Assembly (NCBI RefSeq): GCF_046764005.1
Contig: NZ_JBKOFW010000012.1
Span: 21,258 to 85,257 of the forward strand
Origin: Oryzobacter faecalis
Lineage (GTDB): Bacteria; Actinomycetota; Actinomycetes; Actinomycetales; Dermatophilaceae
Length of the DNA stretch: 64,000 nucleotides
Direction of reading: 5' to 3'
The notes under the pieces: generated by a model
Told to the model about the DNA's origin: nothing
The model's database searches: none
The model's input: the letters and a program-made list of their open reading frames with translations, nothing else
Part shown: piece after piece, positions 43,585-51,526 of the stretch
Numbering within the stretch: position 1 is the first letter of the stretch
How the letters are laid out: each line of letters begins with the position of its first letter
Program-made: the position numbers and the translations under genes

Positions 43585-46367
43585 CAGCTGTCGCCGCCCT
43601 CGTTGCCGGACGACCCGGCGGTGACGTCGGAGAGCCGGTAGCGCCGGGCGGCCTCGGCCGGGGCCGAGCGGTCGACCTCGCCGCGGGCGGCGAGGGCCTG
43701 GAGCGCGCGCACCGCCATCGACGGGCCGTCGATGTGGAAGAACCGGCGAGCCGCCGGGCGGGTGTCGGAGAAGCCGAACCCGTCGGCGCCGAGCGAGGTG
43801 AAGTCGCCCGGGACCCACTGGGCGATCTGGTCCTGGACCGCGCGCATGTAGTCGGAGACCGCGACGACGGGGCCGGGGCGGCCGGTGAGCTTCTGGGTGA
43901 CCCACGGCACCGGAGCCTCGGCCTCCGGGTCGAGGAACGCGGCCTCGTCGCAGCGCAGCCCGTCGCGGCGCAGCTCGTTCCACGACGTGACCGACCAGAC
44001 GTCGGCGACGACGTGCCAGTCGTTGCGGAGCAGCTCCTGGGCCTCGAGGGCCCACGGCATCCCGACGCCCGACGCGAGCAGCTGGACCCGCGGCGCCTCG
44101 GACGTCAGGCCCTCGGTCGAGCCCTCGGCGTAGAGGTACATCCCACGCAGCAGGCCCTCGCGGTCGAGGTTCTCCGGCTCGGCGGGCTGGACCATCGGCT
44201 CGTTGTAGACGGTGAGGTAGTAGATGACGTTGCGCTGCTCGTCGGTGAGCGAGTCGTCGGTGCCGTACATGCGGTGCAGGCCGTCCTGCATGATGTGCGC
44301 GACCTCGTACGAGAACGCCGGGTCGTAGTGCACGACAGCGGGGTTCGTCGAGGCGAGCAGCGGGGAGTGGCCGTCGGCGTGCTGGAGCCCCTCGCCCGTG
44401 AGGGTGGTGCGGCCCGCGGTGGCGCCGATGAGGAAGCCCCGCGTCATCTGGTCGGCGGCGGCCCAGATCGAGTCGCCGGTGCGCTGGAACCCGAACATCG
44501 AGTAGAAGATGTAGATCGGGATCATCGGCTCGCCGTGCGTGGCGTAGCTCGAGCCCACGGCCGTGAACGCGGCCATCGAGCCCGCCTCGTTGATGCCGAG
44601 GTGGAGGATCTGCCCGTCCTTCGCCTCGCGGTAGGCGAGCATCAGCTCGGCGTCGACCGGCGTGTAGTTCTGGCCGTGCGGGTTGTAGATCTTGATCGTC
44701 GAGAAGAAGCTGTCCATCCCGAACGTGCGGGCCTCGTCGGGGATGATCGGCACGATCCGCTTGCCGAACTCCTTGTCGCGCATGAGGTCCTTGAGGAGGC
44801 GGACGAACGCCATCGTCGAGGCGACCTGCTGCTTGCCGGAGCCCTTCTTCACCTGGGCGTAGGCCGAGTCGTCGGGCAGGTGCACGGTGCCGTGCTTGAC
44901 CCGCCGCTCGGGGACCCCGCCGCCGAGCTTGGCCCGGCGCTCGAGGGCGTACTGGATGACGTCGTCGTCGGCACCCGGGTGGTAGTACGGGGCGTTGTAC
45001 GGGTCGCGCTCGAGCTGCTCGTCGCTGATCGGCAGGTTCAGGCTGTCGCGGAAGCTCTTGAGGTCGTCGAGGGTGAACTTCTTCATCTGGTGGGTCGCGT
45101 TGCGCCCGGCGAAGCTCTGGCCCAGCCCGTAGCCCTTGATCGTCTTCGCGAGGATGACGGTGGGCTGGCCGGTGTGCTCGAGGGCCCCCTTGTAGGCCGC
45201 GTACACCTTGCGGTAGTCGTGTCCGCCGCGCTTGAGCTTCCACCAGATGTCCTCGTCGGACCAGTCGGCGACGAGCTTGCGGGTGCGCGGGTCGCGGTCG
45301 AAGAAGTGGTCGCGGACGTACTTGCCGTCGTTGGCGCGGAAGGTCTGGTAGTCGCCGTCGGACGTGGAGTTCATGAGGTGGACGAGCGCGCCGTCGCCGT
45401 CGGCGGCGAGGAGCGGGTCCCAGCCGCGGCCCCACACGACCTTGATGACGTTCCAGCCGGCGCCGCGGAAGAACGCCTCGAGCTCCTGGATGATCTTGCC
45501 GTTGCCGCGCACCGGGCCGTCGAGCCGCTGGAGGTTGCAGTTGACGACGAAGGTGAGGTTGTCGAGCTCCTCCTGCGCCGCGAGCTGGAGCAGGCCGCGC
45601 GACTCGGGCTCGTCCATCTCGCCGTCGCCGAGGTAGGCCCACACGTGCTGGTCGCTCGTGTCCTTGACGCCCCGGTTGTGGAGGTACTTGTTGAACTGCG
45701 CCTGGTAGATCGCGTTCATCGGCCCGATGCCCATCGAGACGGTCGGGAACTCCCAGAAGTCGGGCATGAGGCGCGGGTGGGGGTAGCTCGGCAGGGCGAG
45801 GGGCGAGCCGTTGACGAGGTGCGACTTCTCCTGGCGGAAGCCGTCGAGGCGGTCCTCGCTGATCCGGCCCTCGAGGAAGGCGCGGGCGTACATGCCGGGG
45901 GAGGCGTGGCCCTGGAAGAACACCGAGTCGCCACCGCCGGGGTGGTCCTTGCCGCGGAAGAAGTGGTTGAAGCCGACCTCGTACAGGGTCGCCGCCGAGG
46001 CGTAGGTCGAGATGTGGCCGCCGACACCGATGCCGGGGCGCTGGGCGCGGTGGACGATCATCGCGGCGTTCCAGCGCAGGTAGGCGCGGAACCGGCGCTC
46101 GACGTCCTCGTCGCCCGGGAACCACGGCTCCTGCTCGGGGCTGATCGTGTTGACGTAGTCGGTCGTCGTCAGGGAGGGGACGCCCACCTGCATCGCCCGT
46201 GCGCGCTCGAGCATGCGGAGCATGAGGTAGCGCGCGCGCATCCGGCCCGGTCCGTCGATGACGGCGTCGAGGCTGTCGAGCCACTCCTGGGTCTCCGCCG
46301 GGTCGATGTCCGGCAGGTGCGTCGGGATGCCGTTGAGGATGGGACCGACGTCTTCGCGGGAGGCCAC
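43584..46367 (-). CDS. aceE: Pyruvate dehydrogenase E1 component (homodimeric)
   Basis: A 927-residue thiamine-diphosphate enzyme that decarboxylates pyruvate and passes the acetyl group to E2. The ThDP/Mg motif is YLGDGEMDEPES followed by FVVNCNLQRLDGPVRGNG. Other marks are GHISTYASAATLYEVGFNHFF, HASPGMYARAF, INEAGSMAAF and FYSMFGFQRTGD. E. coli AceE has 887 residues. The GTG at 46367 has AAAGGA upstream; the longer in-frame reading back to 46430 is unlikely to be translated. E2 and E3 genes are not in the window. It is coupled to the thiamine-binding gene. Confidence 0.97.
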   Translation of the reverse strand: MASREDVGPILNGIPTHLPDIDPAETQEWLDSLDAVIDGPGRMRARYLMLRMLERARAMQVGVPSLTTTDYVNTISPEQEPWFPGDEDVERRFRAYLRWNAAMIVHRAQRPGIGVGGHISTYASAATLYEVGFNHFFRGKDHPGGGDSVFFQGHASPGMYARAFLEGRISEDRLDGFRQEKSHLVNGSPLALPSYPHPRLMPDFWEFPTVSMGIGPMNAIYQAQFNKYLHNRGVKDTSDQHVWAYLGDGEMDEPESRGLLQLAAQEELDNLTFVVNCNLQRLDGPVRGNGKIIQELEAFFRGAGWNVIKVVWGRGWDPLLAADGDGALVHLMNSTSDGDYQTFRANDGKYVRDHFFDRDPRTRKLVADWSDEDIWWKLKRGGHDYRKVYAAYKGALEHTGQPTVILAKTIKGYGLGQSFAGRNATHQMKKFTLDDLKSFRDSLNLPISDEQLERDPYNAPYYHPGADDDVIQYALERRAKLGGGVPERRVKHGTVHLPDDSAYAQVKKGSGKQQVASTMAFVRLLKDLMRDKEFGKRIVPIIPDEARTFGMDSFFSTIKIYNPHGQNYTPVDAELMLAYREAKDGQILHLGINEAGSMAAFTAVGSSYATHGEPMIPIYIFYSMFGFQRTGDSIWAAADQMTRGFLIGATAGRTTLTGEGLQHADGHSPLLASTNPAVVHYDPAFSYEVAHIMQDGLHRMYGTDDSLTDEQRNVIYYLTVYNEPMVQPAEPENLDREGLLRGMYLYAEGSTEGLTSEAPRVQLLASGVGMPWALEAQELLRNDWHVVADVWSVTSWNELRRDGLRCDEAAFLDPEAEAPVPWVTQKLTGRPGPVVAVSDYMRAVQDQIAQWVPGDFTSLGADGFGFSDTRPAARRFFHIDGPSMAVRALQALAARGEVDRSAPAEAARRYRLSDVTAGSSGNEGGDS

Positions 46368-46490
46368 GCGCTCGTCCTTTCGCCAGTGACGGTCGCGCCG
46401 GGTGGGGCGCGTCTCACGCCCATCTTTCACCCACGGGGTCCCGGGCGCCCAATCCGGATCAGGCTACTGACCGGTATGCGGAGCGTGGGG

Positions 46491-47321
46491 TCAGGAGGTC
46501 ACGCGGTCGGGCCGGCTGTAGACCGAGAACCGCGGGGCCCGCGCGAACGCCACGAGGGTGATGCCGGCCTCGGTGGCGAGGTCGACGGCGAGCGAGCTGG
46601 GCGCCCCGACCGCGACCACCGCCGGGACACCGGCCATCGCGGCCTTCTGGACGATCTCGAAGCTGGCGCGCGCACTGACCACGAGAACGGTTGCCGCGAA
46701 GGGCAGCTCGCGGTCACGGGAGGCCGCGCCGACGACCTTGTCGACGGCGTTGTGCCGCCCGACGTCCTCCCTGACGACGAGGAGCTCGCCGGAGGACGCG
46801 GCGAGGCCGGCGGCGTGCACGCCTCCGGTGCGCTCGAAGACGGGCTGGCGCGCGCGGAGGGCGTCGGGCAGGCCGGCGACGACGGCCGGGTCGAGGGTGA
46901 GGGTGTCGGCCGCCGTGTCGAACCTCGACCGGGTGCGCACGTCGTCGACCGACGCCGAGCCGCAGACGCCGCACGCGCTCGTCATCGCCTCGGTGCGCTC
47001 GCGGGGCCGCTCGTGGAGGTGGGCGCCGGGCGCGAGGGTCAGCTCGACGACGTTGAAGGTCGGTGAGCCGTCCTCGTCGACGTCGGTGCAGTGCATCATC
47101 GTCGCGACCTCGTCGGCGCGGTGCAGGAGCCCCTCGGTGAGGAGGTGGCCCAGGGCGAGGTCGAAGTCGTCGCCGGGGGTGCGCATCGTCGTCGTCAGCG
47201 GGTCGGGGCCCAGCCGGATCTCGAGCGGCTCCTCGACGGCGACGGTGTCGGGGCGCACGAGCGAGTCGCCGCGCTCGACGTCGAAGCGCGTGCGCGGCAC
47301 CCGCGTCGTCACCCGTCCCAC
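46491..47321 (-). CDS. fdhD: Formate dehydrogenase accessory sulfurtransferase
   Basis: A 276-residue protein that moves sulfur from a cysteine desulfurase to the molybdenum cofactor for formate dehydrogenase. The essential CxxC is Cys117/Cys120 (TSACGVCGSAS). Other conserved parts are VEEPLEIRLG, FDLALGHLLTEGLL, VREDVGRHNAVDKVVG and SARASFEIVQKAAMAGV. GTG 47321 gives the VGRVT start usual for actinobacterial FdhD; GTG 47312 is an alternative. No formate dehydrogenase gene is in the window. Confidence 0.93.
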   Translation of the reverse strand: MGRVTTRVPRTRFDVERGDSLVRPDTVAVEEPLEIRLGPDPLTTTMRTPGDDFDLALGHLLTEGLLHRADEVATMMHCTDVDEDGSPTFNVVELTLAPGAHLHERPRERTEAMTSACGVCGSASVDDVRTRSRFDTAADTLTLDPAVVAGLPDALRARQPVFERTGGVHAAGLAASSGELLVVREDVGRHNAVDKVVGAASRDRELPFAATVLVVSARASFEIVQKAAMAGVPAVVAVGAPSSLAVDLATEAGITLVAFARAPRFSVYSRPDRVTS

Positions 47322-47358
47322 GCGCTCATGGAAGCACACGGCGGCCCGACGTCGAAGA

Positions 47359-47428
47359 GTCCACGGACCGTCCGTCCCGTGGACGGGCCTGGTGCGATGC
47401 TCGACCTTCCGGCACCAGGCGGGGAAGT
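47359..47428. repeat. Two inverted repeats plus copy 2 of a dispersed 22-bp repeat
   Basis: The fdhD/PH intergenic region (163 bases) holds an 8-base inverted repeat (47359-47366/47377-47384), a 9-base one (47387-47395/47412-47420), and 47407-47428, which matches 43243-43264 at 20 of 22 positions. Confidence 0.6.
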
Positions 47429-47472
47429 CGGCGCCGCGGCCCGCACCGCGATCGACCCCACGGGACCTCGTG

Positions 47473-47478
47473 CAGACT
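47473..47478 (+). promoter_or_regulatory. -10 element, leaderless type
   Basis: CAGACT lies 6 bases before the ATG at 47485. Confidence 0.35.
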
Positions 47479-47484
47479 GTGGCC

Positions 47485-48036
47485 ATGGCCGACAGCGACC
47501 CTGCGCCGCACCCACCAGAGCACCACGCCCCCACCCAGCACCCCACTCCGGCGCCCGTCGTCACCCTCCACGGCGGCGACCTGGCGTGGCGCCCGGTCTC
47601 GCCGGCACTCGCGCGCGTCCGGCTCATCGTCCTCGCCGCCCTCCTCGTCCCGCCGACGCTGGCGGCCCTGGTCATCGGCGTCCTCGTGACGCGCTGGGCG
47701 CTCCTCGGGCTCGTCGCCGTCGCCGTGGCGGGGCTCTGGGGCGCGTGGCTCGTCGGTCGCCAGGTCGGCGCCATCTCGTGGGTCGAGCTCGACGAGGAGA
47801 TCGTCATCCGCAAGGGGCGGCTGTTCCGCTCGCTCGTCAGCGTCCCGTACGGACGGCTGCAGTACGTCGACATCCAGTCCGGCCCGCTGGCGCGCGCCCA
47901 CGGGATCGCGTCGTGCGAGATCCACACCGCCTCGCCCGAGAGCGGCGGGTCGATCCCGGGGCTGCCCGTCGACGAGGCCGAGGCGCTGCGGACGCGGCTG
48001 TCCGCCCGCGGCGAGGCCCAGCGGGCGGGTCTGTGA
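47485..48036 (+). CDS. Bacterial PH-domain membrane protein (YdbS-like)
   Basis: A 183-residue protein. A His/Pro-rich N-terminus (PHPPEHHAPTQHPTP) precedes two membrane helices (LIVLAALLVPPTLAALVIGVLV and LLGLVAVAVAGLWGAWLVG) and one bacterial PH (bPH2) domain: ELDEEIVIRKGRLFRSLVSVPYGRLQYVDIQSGPLARAHG. It is coupled to the large PH-domain gene by a GTGA overlap, as in the ydbS-ydbT pair of Bacillus subtilis. The role of the pair is not well defined; an envelope or antibiotic-tolerance function has been suggested for relatives. Confidence 0.87.
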   Translation: MADSDPAPHPPEHHAPTQHPTPAPVVTLHGGDLAWRPVSPALARVRLIVLAALLVPPTLAALVIGVLVTRWALLGLVAVAVAGLWGAWLVGRQVGAISWVELDEEIVIRKGRLFRSLVSVPYGRLQYVDIQSGPLARAHGIASCEIHTASPESGGSIPGLPVDEAEALRTRLSARGEAQRAGL

Positions 48037-49574
48037 GCGAACCGGTCGCACCGGCCCCGCGGGCACGGGTGGGGGAGTGGCAGCGGATGCACCCGCTGTC
48101 GCCGCTGCTGCGCGGCGGCGTCGTCCTCCTCGCGATCCTCGGCTACGCCCTCTCCCAGCTCGCCGACCGCGTCCTCGACGGATGGGGGCTGGGCTGGGTC
48201 ACCGGTGGTGACCCCGAGGAGCCCGGCGACCCGACGGCCGCCGCGATCGTCGGTCACCCGCTCGTCGCGGTGGGGCTGGCCGTCCTGCTCGTGGCCGTCG
48301 TCGCCGCCGTCAACGTCGTCGCGTGGCGGTTCACCCGCTTCCGGGTGGCCCCGCACCAGGTCGAGCTGCGCCAGGGCGTGCTGTTCCGGCAGCACCGTCA
48401 GGTCCCCTTCGAGCGGGTGCAGGCCGTCGAGCTGTCCCGACCCCTCCTCGCCCGCCTCCTCGGTCTCGCGCAGGTCGTCGTCCAGTCGGCGGGCGGGTCG
48501 GACTCGCAGCTGACCCTCTCCTTCCTCCCCCTGCCGCGCGCCGAGCAGCTGCGCGACGAGCTCCTCGCCCGGGCCGGCCGCGGCGACGAGGCCGGCCCGG
48601 GCCACGACGTCGACGAAGCGCCCGTCGAGGCCCGCGGCGCGGTGCTCGCGGTGCCCAACGGGCGGCTGTTCGTCGCGACGATCCTCCACGGCTCGACGAT
48701 CTTCCTCGGCGTCGTCGCCGTGGCCGCCCTCCTCGGCGCCGGGCTGGAGCGGTTCGGGGCGGTCACCCTCGTCAGCCTCCCGGCGATGCTGCCGGTCGTC
48801 TTCGGCATCGGCATGAACCGCGTCAAGGAGCTGCTCGTCCACGGCAACTTCCGGGTCGCCGACACCGGTGGCGGCGTGCGAATCCAGCAGGGTCTCACCG
48901 ACCTGCGGGCCACGACGATACCGCTGCACCGGGTCCAGGCGTTCGAGGTGCTCCAGCCGCTCTGGTGGCGGCCCCTCGGCTGGTGGCGGATCCGGGTCAA
49001 CGTCGCGGGCAGCCCCTCCGGCGGCGACGACGAGGCCCGCGGAGAGACCGTCCTGCTCCCCGTCGGGACCTTCGAGGAGGTCCTCGCCGTCCTCGACGTC
49101 GTGGCTCCGCAGGTCACCCGTCAGGCCTGGTTCGACGCCACCCACGGAGAGGGGGGCGAGCCGGGATGGGGCGCGGCCTCACCTCGCGCCCGGCGCCTCG
49201 ACCCGCTGTCCTGGCGGCGCAACGCGTGGCGGCTCGAGCCGGCCGTCGTCCTCCTGCGGACCGGCCGCCTCAGCCGCAGTGCCGTCGCGGTCCCGCTCGC
49301 CCGCATCCAGTCGACGACGCTGCGCCAGGGGTGGCTCGACCTGCGCCTGCGCCTGGCCGCGGTCCACGTCATCCCTGCCCCAGGGCCGGTCTCGCCGGTC
49401 CTCGAGCACCTCGACGTCGCCGACGCCGAGGCGTTCCTCGCGACCGTCGGCGCCCGGGCCCGGGAGGCCCGTCGGCACCGGCGCGTCGTCACCACATCGC
49501 TTGCAGACGAGCCGCCCCGGTTGGTCAACTGGTCCCAGCAGCCGCAGGGTCCAGCCGAGAACGAGAGGCCGTGA
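48033..49574 (+). CDS. Bacterial PH-domain membrane protein (YdbT-like, three PH domains)
   Basis: A 513-residue protein with paired membrane helices (GVVLLAILGYALSQLADRVL; LVAVGLAVLLVAVVAAVNVVAW; later IFLGVVAVAALLGAGLERF; LVSLPAMLPVVFGIGM) and three bPH2 repeats: FRVAPHQVELRQGVLFRQHR with VPFERVQAVEL; FRVADTGGGVRIQQGLTDL with TIPLHRVQAFEV; and WRLEPAVVLLRTGRLSRS with VPLARIQSTTL. The repeated V-P-hydrophobic-x-R-h-Q core shows the duplications. It starts at GTG 48033 inside the stop of the smaller partner. Confidence 0.88.
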   Translation: MSEPVAPAPRARVGEWQRMHPLSPLLRGGVVLLAILGYALSQLADRVLDGWGLGWVTGGDPEEPGDPTAAAIVGHPLVAVGLAVLLVAVVAAVNVVAWRFTRFRVAPHQVELRQGVLFRQHRQVPFERVQAVELSRPLLARLLGLAQVVVQSAGGSDSQLTLSFLPLPRAEQLRDELLARAGRGDEAGPGHDVDEAPVEARGAVLAVPNGRLFVATILHGSTIFLGVVAVAALLGAGLERFGAVTLVSLPAMLPVVFGIGMNRVKELLVHGNFRVADTGGGVRIQQGLTDLRATTIPLHRVQAFEVLQPLWWRPLGWWRIRVNVAGSPSGGDDEARGETVLLPVGTFEEVLAVLDVVAPQVTRQAWFDATHGEGGEPGWGAASPRARRLDPLSWRRNAWRLEPAVVLLRTGRLSRSAVAVPLARIQSTTLRQGWLDLRLRLAAVHVIPAPGPVSPVLEHLDVADAEAFLATVGARAREARRHRRVVTTSLADEPPRLVNWSQQPQGPAENERP

Positions 49575-50023
49575 TAGCCGTGAACACCCCCGCTCCGCCC
49601 CCGGTCGACCCCGGGTCGACCGGTTCCGGAGCCGCCCAGCGGCTCGGGTTCGCCCCCGAACAGGTGGTCCAGGAGTTCGGCTACGACGCCGACGTCGACG
49701 ACGCGTTCCGCTTCGCGGTCGAGGACGTGTGCGGCGCCGAGATCGAGGACGACGACTACACGGGCGTCGCGGACGCCGTCCTCCTGTGGTGGCGCGACGG
49801 GGACGGCGACCTCGGCGACGCGCTCGTCGACATGGTGGGGGTCCTCGAGGACGGCGGCTTCGTCGTCCTCCTCACCCCCAAGGCCCATGGTGAGGAGGTC
49901 GACGCCAGCGAGATCGAGGAGGCCGCCGTCACGGCCGGGCTGCACGCCGCCGGGAGCTTCAACCCGTCGAGCGAGTGGCGGGCCCACAAGCTCGTCGCCC
50001 CCCGGAGCAAGGCCCGGCGCTGA
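49571..50023 (+). CDS. DUF3052 family protein
   Basis: A 150-residue acidic protein of the DUF3052 family: AAQRLGFAPEQVVQEFGYDADVDDAFRF, DDDYTGVADAVLLWWRDGDGDL, LEDGGFVVLLTPKAHG and a C-terminal WRAHKLVAPRSKAR. Function unknown. GTG 49571 overlaps the PH-protein stop (GTGA); GTG 49580 would shorten it by three residues. A homologue (Rv2239c) lies next to ahpE in M. tuberculosis, and here ahpE follows after 29 bases. Confidence 0.88.
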   Translation: MIAVNTPAPPPVDPGSTGSGAAQRLGFAPEQVVQEFGYDADVDDAFRFAVEDVCGAEIEDDDYTGVADAVLLWWRDGDGDLGDALVDMVGVLEDGGFVVLLTPKAHGEEVDASEIEEAAVTAGLHAAGSFNPSSEWRAHKLVAPRSKARR

Positions 50024-50040
50024 CACCCTGACCCTGCTGG

Positions 50041-50046
50041 CAGGAT
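50041..50046 (+). promoter_or_regulatory. -10 element of ahpE, leaderless type
   Basis: CAGGAT lies 6 bases before the ATG at 50053. First-position mismatch to TANNNT. Confidence 0.3.
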
Positions 50047-50052
50047 GGGCGC

Positions 50053-50532
50053 ATGACCGCGTCCACCGTCACCCCCCTCGCCGTCGGTCAGGTCGCGCCC
50101 GACTTCTCCCTGCGGGACCAGAACGGGGTCGAGGTCTCCCTGTCCGCGCTCACGGCCGACAAGAACGTCGTCGTCGTCTTCTACCCGTTCGCCTTCTCGG
50201 GCATCTGCACCGGCGAGCTCGACGAGATCCGCGACCACCTCGAGCGGTTCGTCTCCGACGACCTCCAGGTCGTCTGCATCTCCACCGACCCGATGTTCTC
50301 GCTGCGGGCGTGGGCCGACATCCAGGGCTACTTCTTCCCCCTCCTGTCCGACCACTGGCCGCACGGCGAGGTCACGAGGGCCTTCGGCGTCCTCAACCCC
50401 GCGACCGGCGCACCGGTGCGCGGCACCTTCCTCCTCGACCGCGACCGCGTCGTGCGCTGGACCCTCGTCAACGGCCCGGGGGAGCAGCGCGACTTCTCCG
50501 AGCTGCCCGCGCAGGTCGCCGCCCTGTCCTGA
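50053..50532 (+). CDS. ahpE: One-Cys-type peroxiredoxin, AhpE family
   Basis: A 159-residue thiol peroxidase that reduces hydroperoxides and peroxynitrite. The thioredoxin-like fold starts APDFSLRDQNGVEVSLSAL, and peroxidatic Cys52 lies in FYPFAFSGICTGEL, the AhpE form (PxAFTGxCxGE). A second Cys is in VVCISTDP. There is no C-terminal resolving Cys. Length matches M. tuberculosis AhpE (153). Context with DUF3052 agrees. Confidence 0.93.
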   Translation: MTASTVTPLAVGQVAPDFSLRDQNGVEVSLSALTADKNVVVVFYPFAFSGICTGELDEIRDHLERFVSDDLQVVCISTDPMFSLRAWADIQGYFFPLLSDHWPHGEVTRAFGVLNPATGAPVRGTFLLDRDRVVRWTLVNGPGEQRDFSELPAQVAALS

Positions 50533-50606
50533 CCGGGGCCCGGGCGGGGCACCTGCCACAATGGCCGCTGGCCGGACGGCCCCGGGGGTCCGGGACGGCG
50601 GCCGAA

Positions 50607-50679
50607 GGGCCTGTAGCTCAGCTGGTAGAGCGCCGCGTTTACACCGCGTCGGTCGTCGGTTCGATCCCGGCCGGGCCCA
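50607..50679 (+). tRNA. tRNA-Val (TAC)
   Basis: A 73-base cloverleaf: acceptor GGGCCTG/CGGGCCC, D-stem GCTC/GAGC, anticodon loop TTTACAC (anticodon TAC), T-stem GTCGG/CCGGC and discriminator A. The outermost anticodon-stem pair (C-T) is a mismatch. CCA is not encoded. A CACAAT hexamer at 50557-50562 may be its -10. The next gene's ATG begins one base after the discriminator. Confidence 0.93.
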
Positions 50680-50680
50680 C

Positions 50681-51526
50681 ATGAGCGACGACCCGACCCT
50701 GCGTGAGGTGCTCGAGGTCGTCGAGCGCCTCTACCCGCCGTCCACCGCGCAGTCGTGGGACCGGGTGGGGCTCGTGACGGGCGACCCCGACCAGCCGGTG
50801 CGGCGCATCCACCTCGCCGTCGACCCCACCCTCGCCGTCGTCGAGGAGGCCCGCGAGCTCGGCGCCGACCTGCTCCTCACCCACCACCCCCTCCTCCTGC
50901 ACGGGGTCCACGCCGTCGCGACGACGACGGCGAAGGGCGCCACCGTGACCAACCTCGTCGTCGGCGACGTCGCGCTTTACGTCGCGCACACGAACGCCGA
51001 CGTCGCCGCCGAGGGTGTCTGCGAGGCGCTCGCCGAGGCGTGCGGCCTCGGGGCCACCACGCCGCTGACCCTCAGCGAGGACCAGCCGCTCGGGCGGGTC
51101 GGGGAGCTGCCGGAGGACGTGCCGCTGCGGTCGTTCGCCGAGGGGCTCGCCGCGCGGCTCCCCCCGACGGCCGGGGGGCTGCGGGTCGCGGGACCGCCCG
51201 ACGCCCCGGTCCGGCGGGTCGCGCTGCTCGGCGGGTCGGGCGACGACCTGTTCGACGCCGTCCGCGCGAGCGGGGCCGACGTCTACGTCACCGCCGACCT
51301 CCGGCACCACCCGGCGCTCGAGGCCCGCGAGGAGGCGCGCGGCGGGCCGCCGTACCTCGTCGACGCCGGGCACTGGGCGAGCGAGCACGTGTGGCTGGTG
51401 CGGGCGGAGCGGGCTCTGCTCGCGGGGCTCGGGGAGCGCGCGGCTAGGGTGGAGACCCACATCAGCACAGTGCGCACCGACCCCTGGACCTTCGTCGTCG
51501 GTGCCGACCCCGGAGGTAGCCCGTGA
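50681..51526 (+). CDS. NIF3-family dinuclear metal protein
   Basis: A 281-residue protein of the NIF3/YbgI/YqfO family, a hexameric toroid with a two-metal centre. Metal ligands are visible in DLLLTHHPLLLHG (HH pair), in YVAHTNADVAAEGV and in the C-terminal VDAGHWASEHVWL. The start ATG directly follows tRNA-Val. The usual family N-terminus (LREVLEVVERLYPPSTAQSWDRVGLVTGD) begins seven residues in, so no later start is plausible. Its stop overlaps the next gene (GTGA). The molecular function of the family is debated. Confidence 0.92.
   Translation: MSDDPTLREVLEVVERLYPPSTAQSWDRVGLVTGDPDQPVRRIHLAVDPTLAVVEEARELGADLLLTHHPLLLHGVHAVATTTAKGATVTNLVVGDVALYVAHTNADVAAEGVCEALAEACGLGATTPLTLSEDQPLGRVGELPEDVPLRSFAEGLAARLPPTAGGLRVAGPPDAPVRRVALLGGSGDDLFDAVRASGADVYVTADLRHHPALEAREEARGGPPYLVDAGHWASEHVWLVRAERALLAGLGERAARVETHISTVRTDPWTFVVGADPGGSP

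Noticed and set aside
43551..47066. A 1171-residue plus-strand frame across aceE
   Set aside because: Antisense shadow of aceE and part of fdhD; Val/Glu/Gly-rich with no motif.
50561..50690. Continuation of an open frame through tRNA-Val into NIF3
   Set aside because: The ARG-rich peptide with VYTASVVGSIPAGPT is a translated tRNA; the real start is the ATG at 50681.
16500..50690. tRNA genes as integration sites for mobile DNA
   Set aside because: No integrase, no duplicated tRNA 3' end and no shift in gene type were seen beside any of the three tRNAs.
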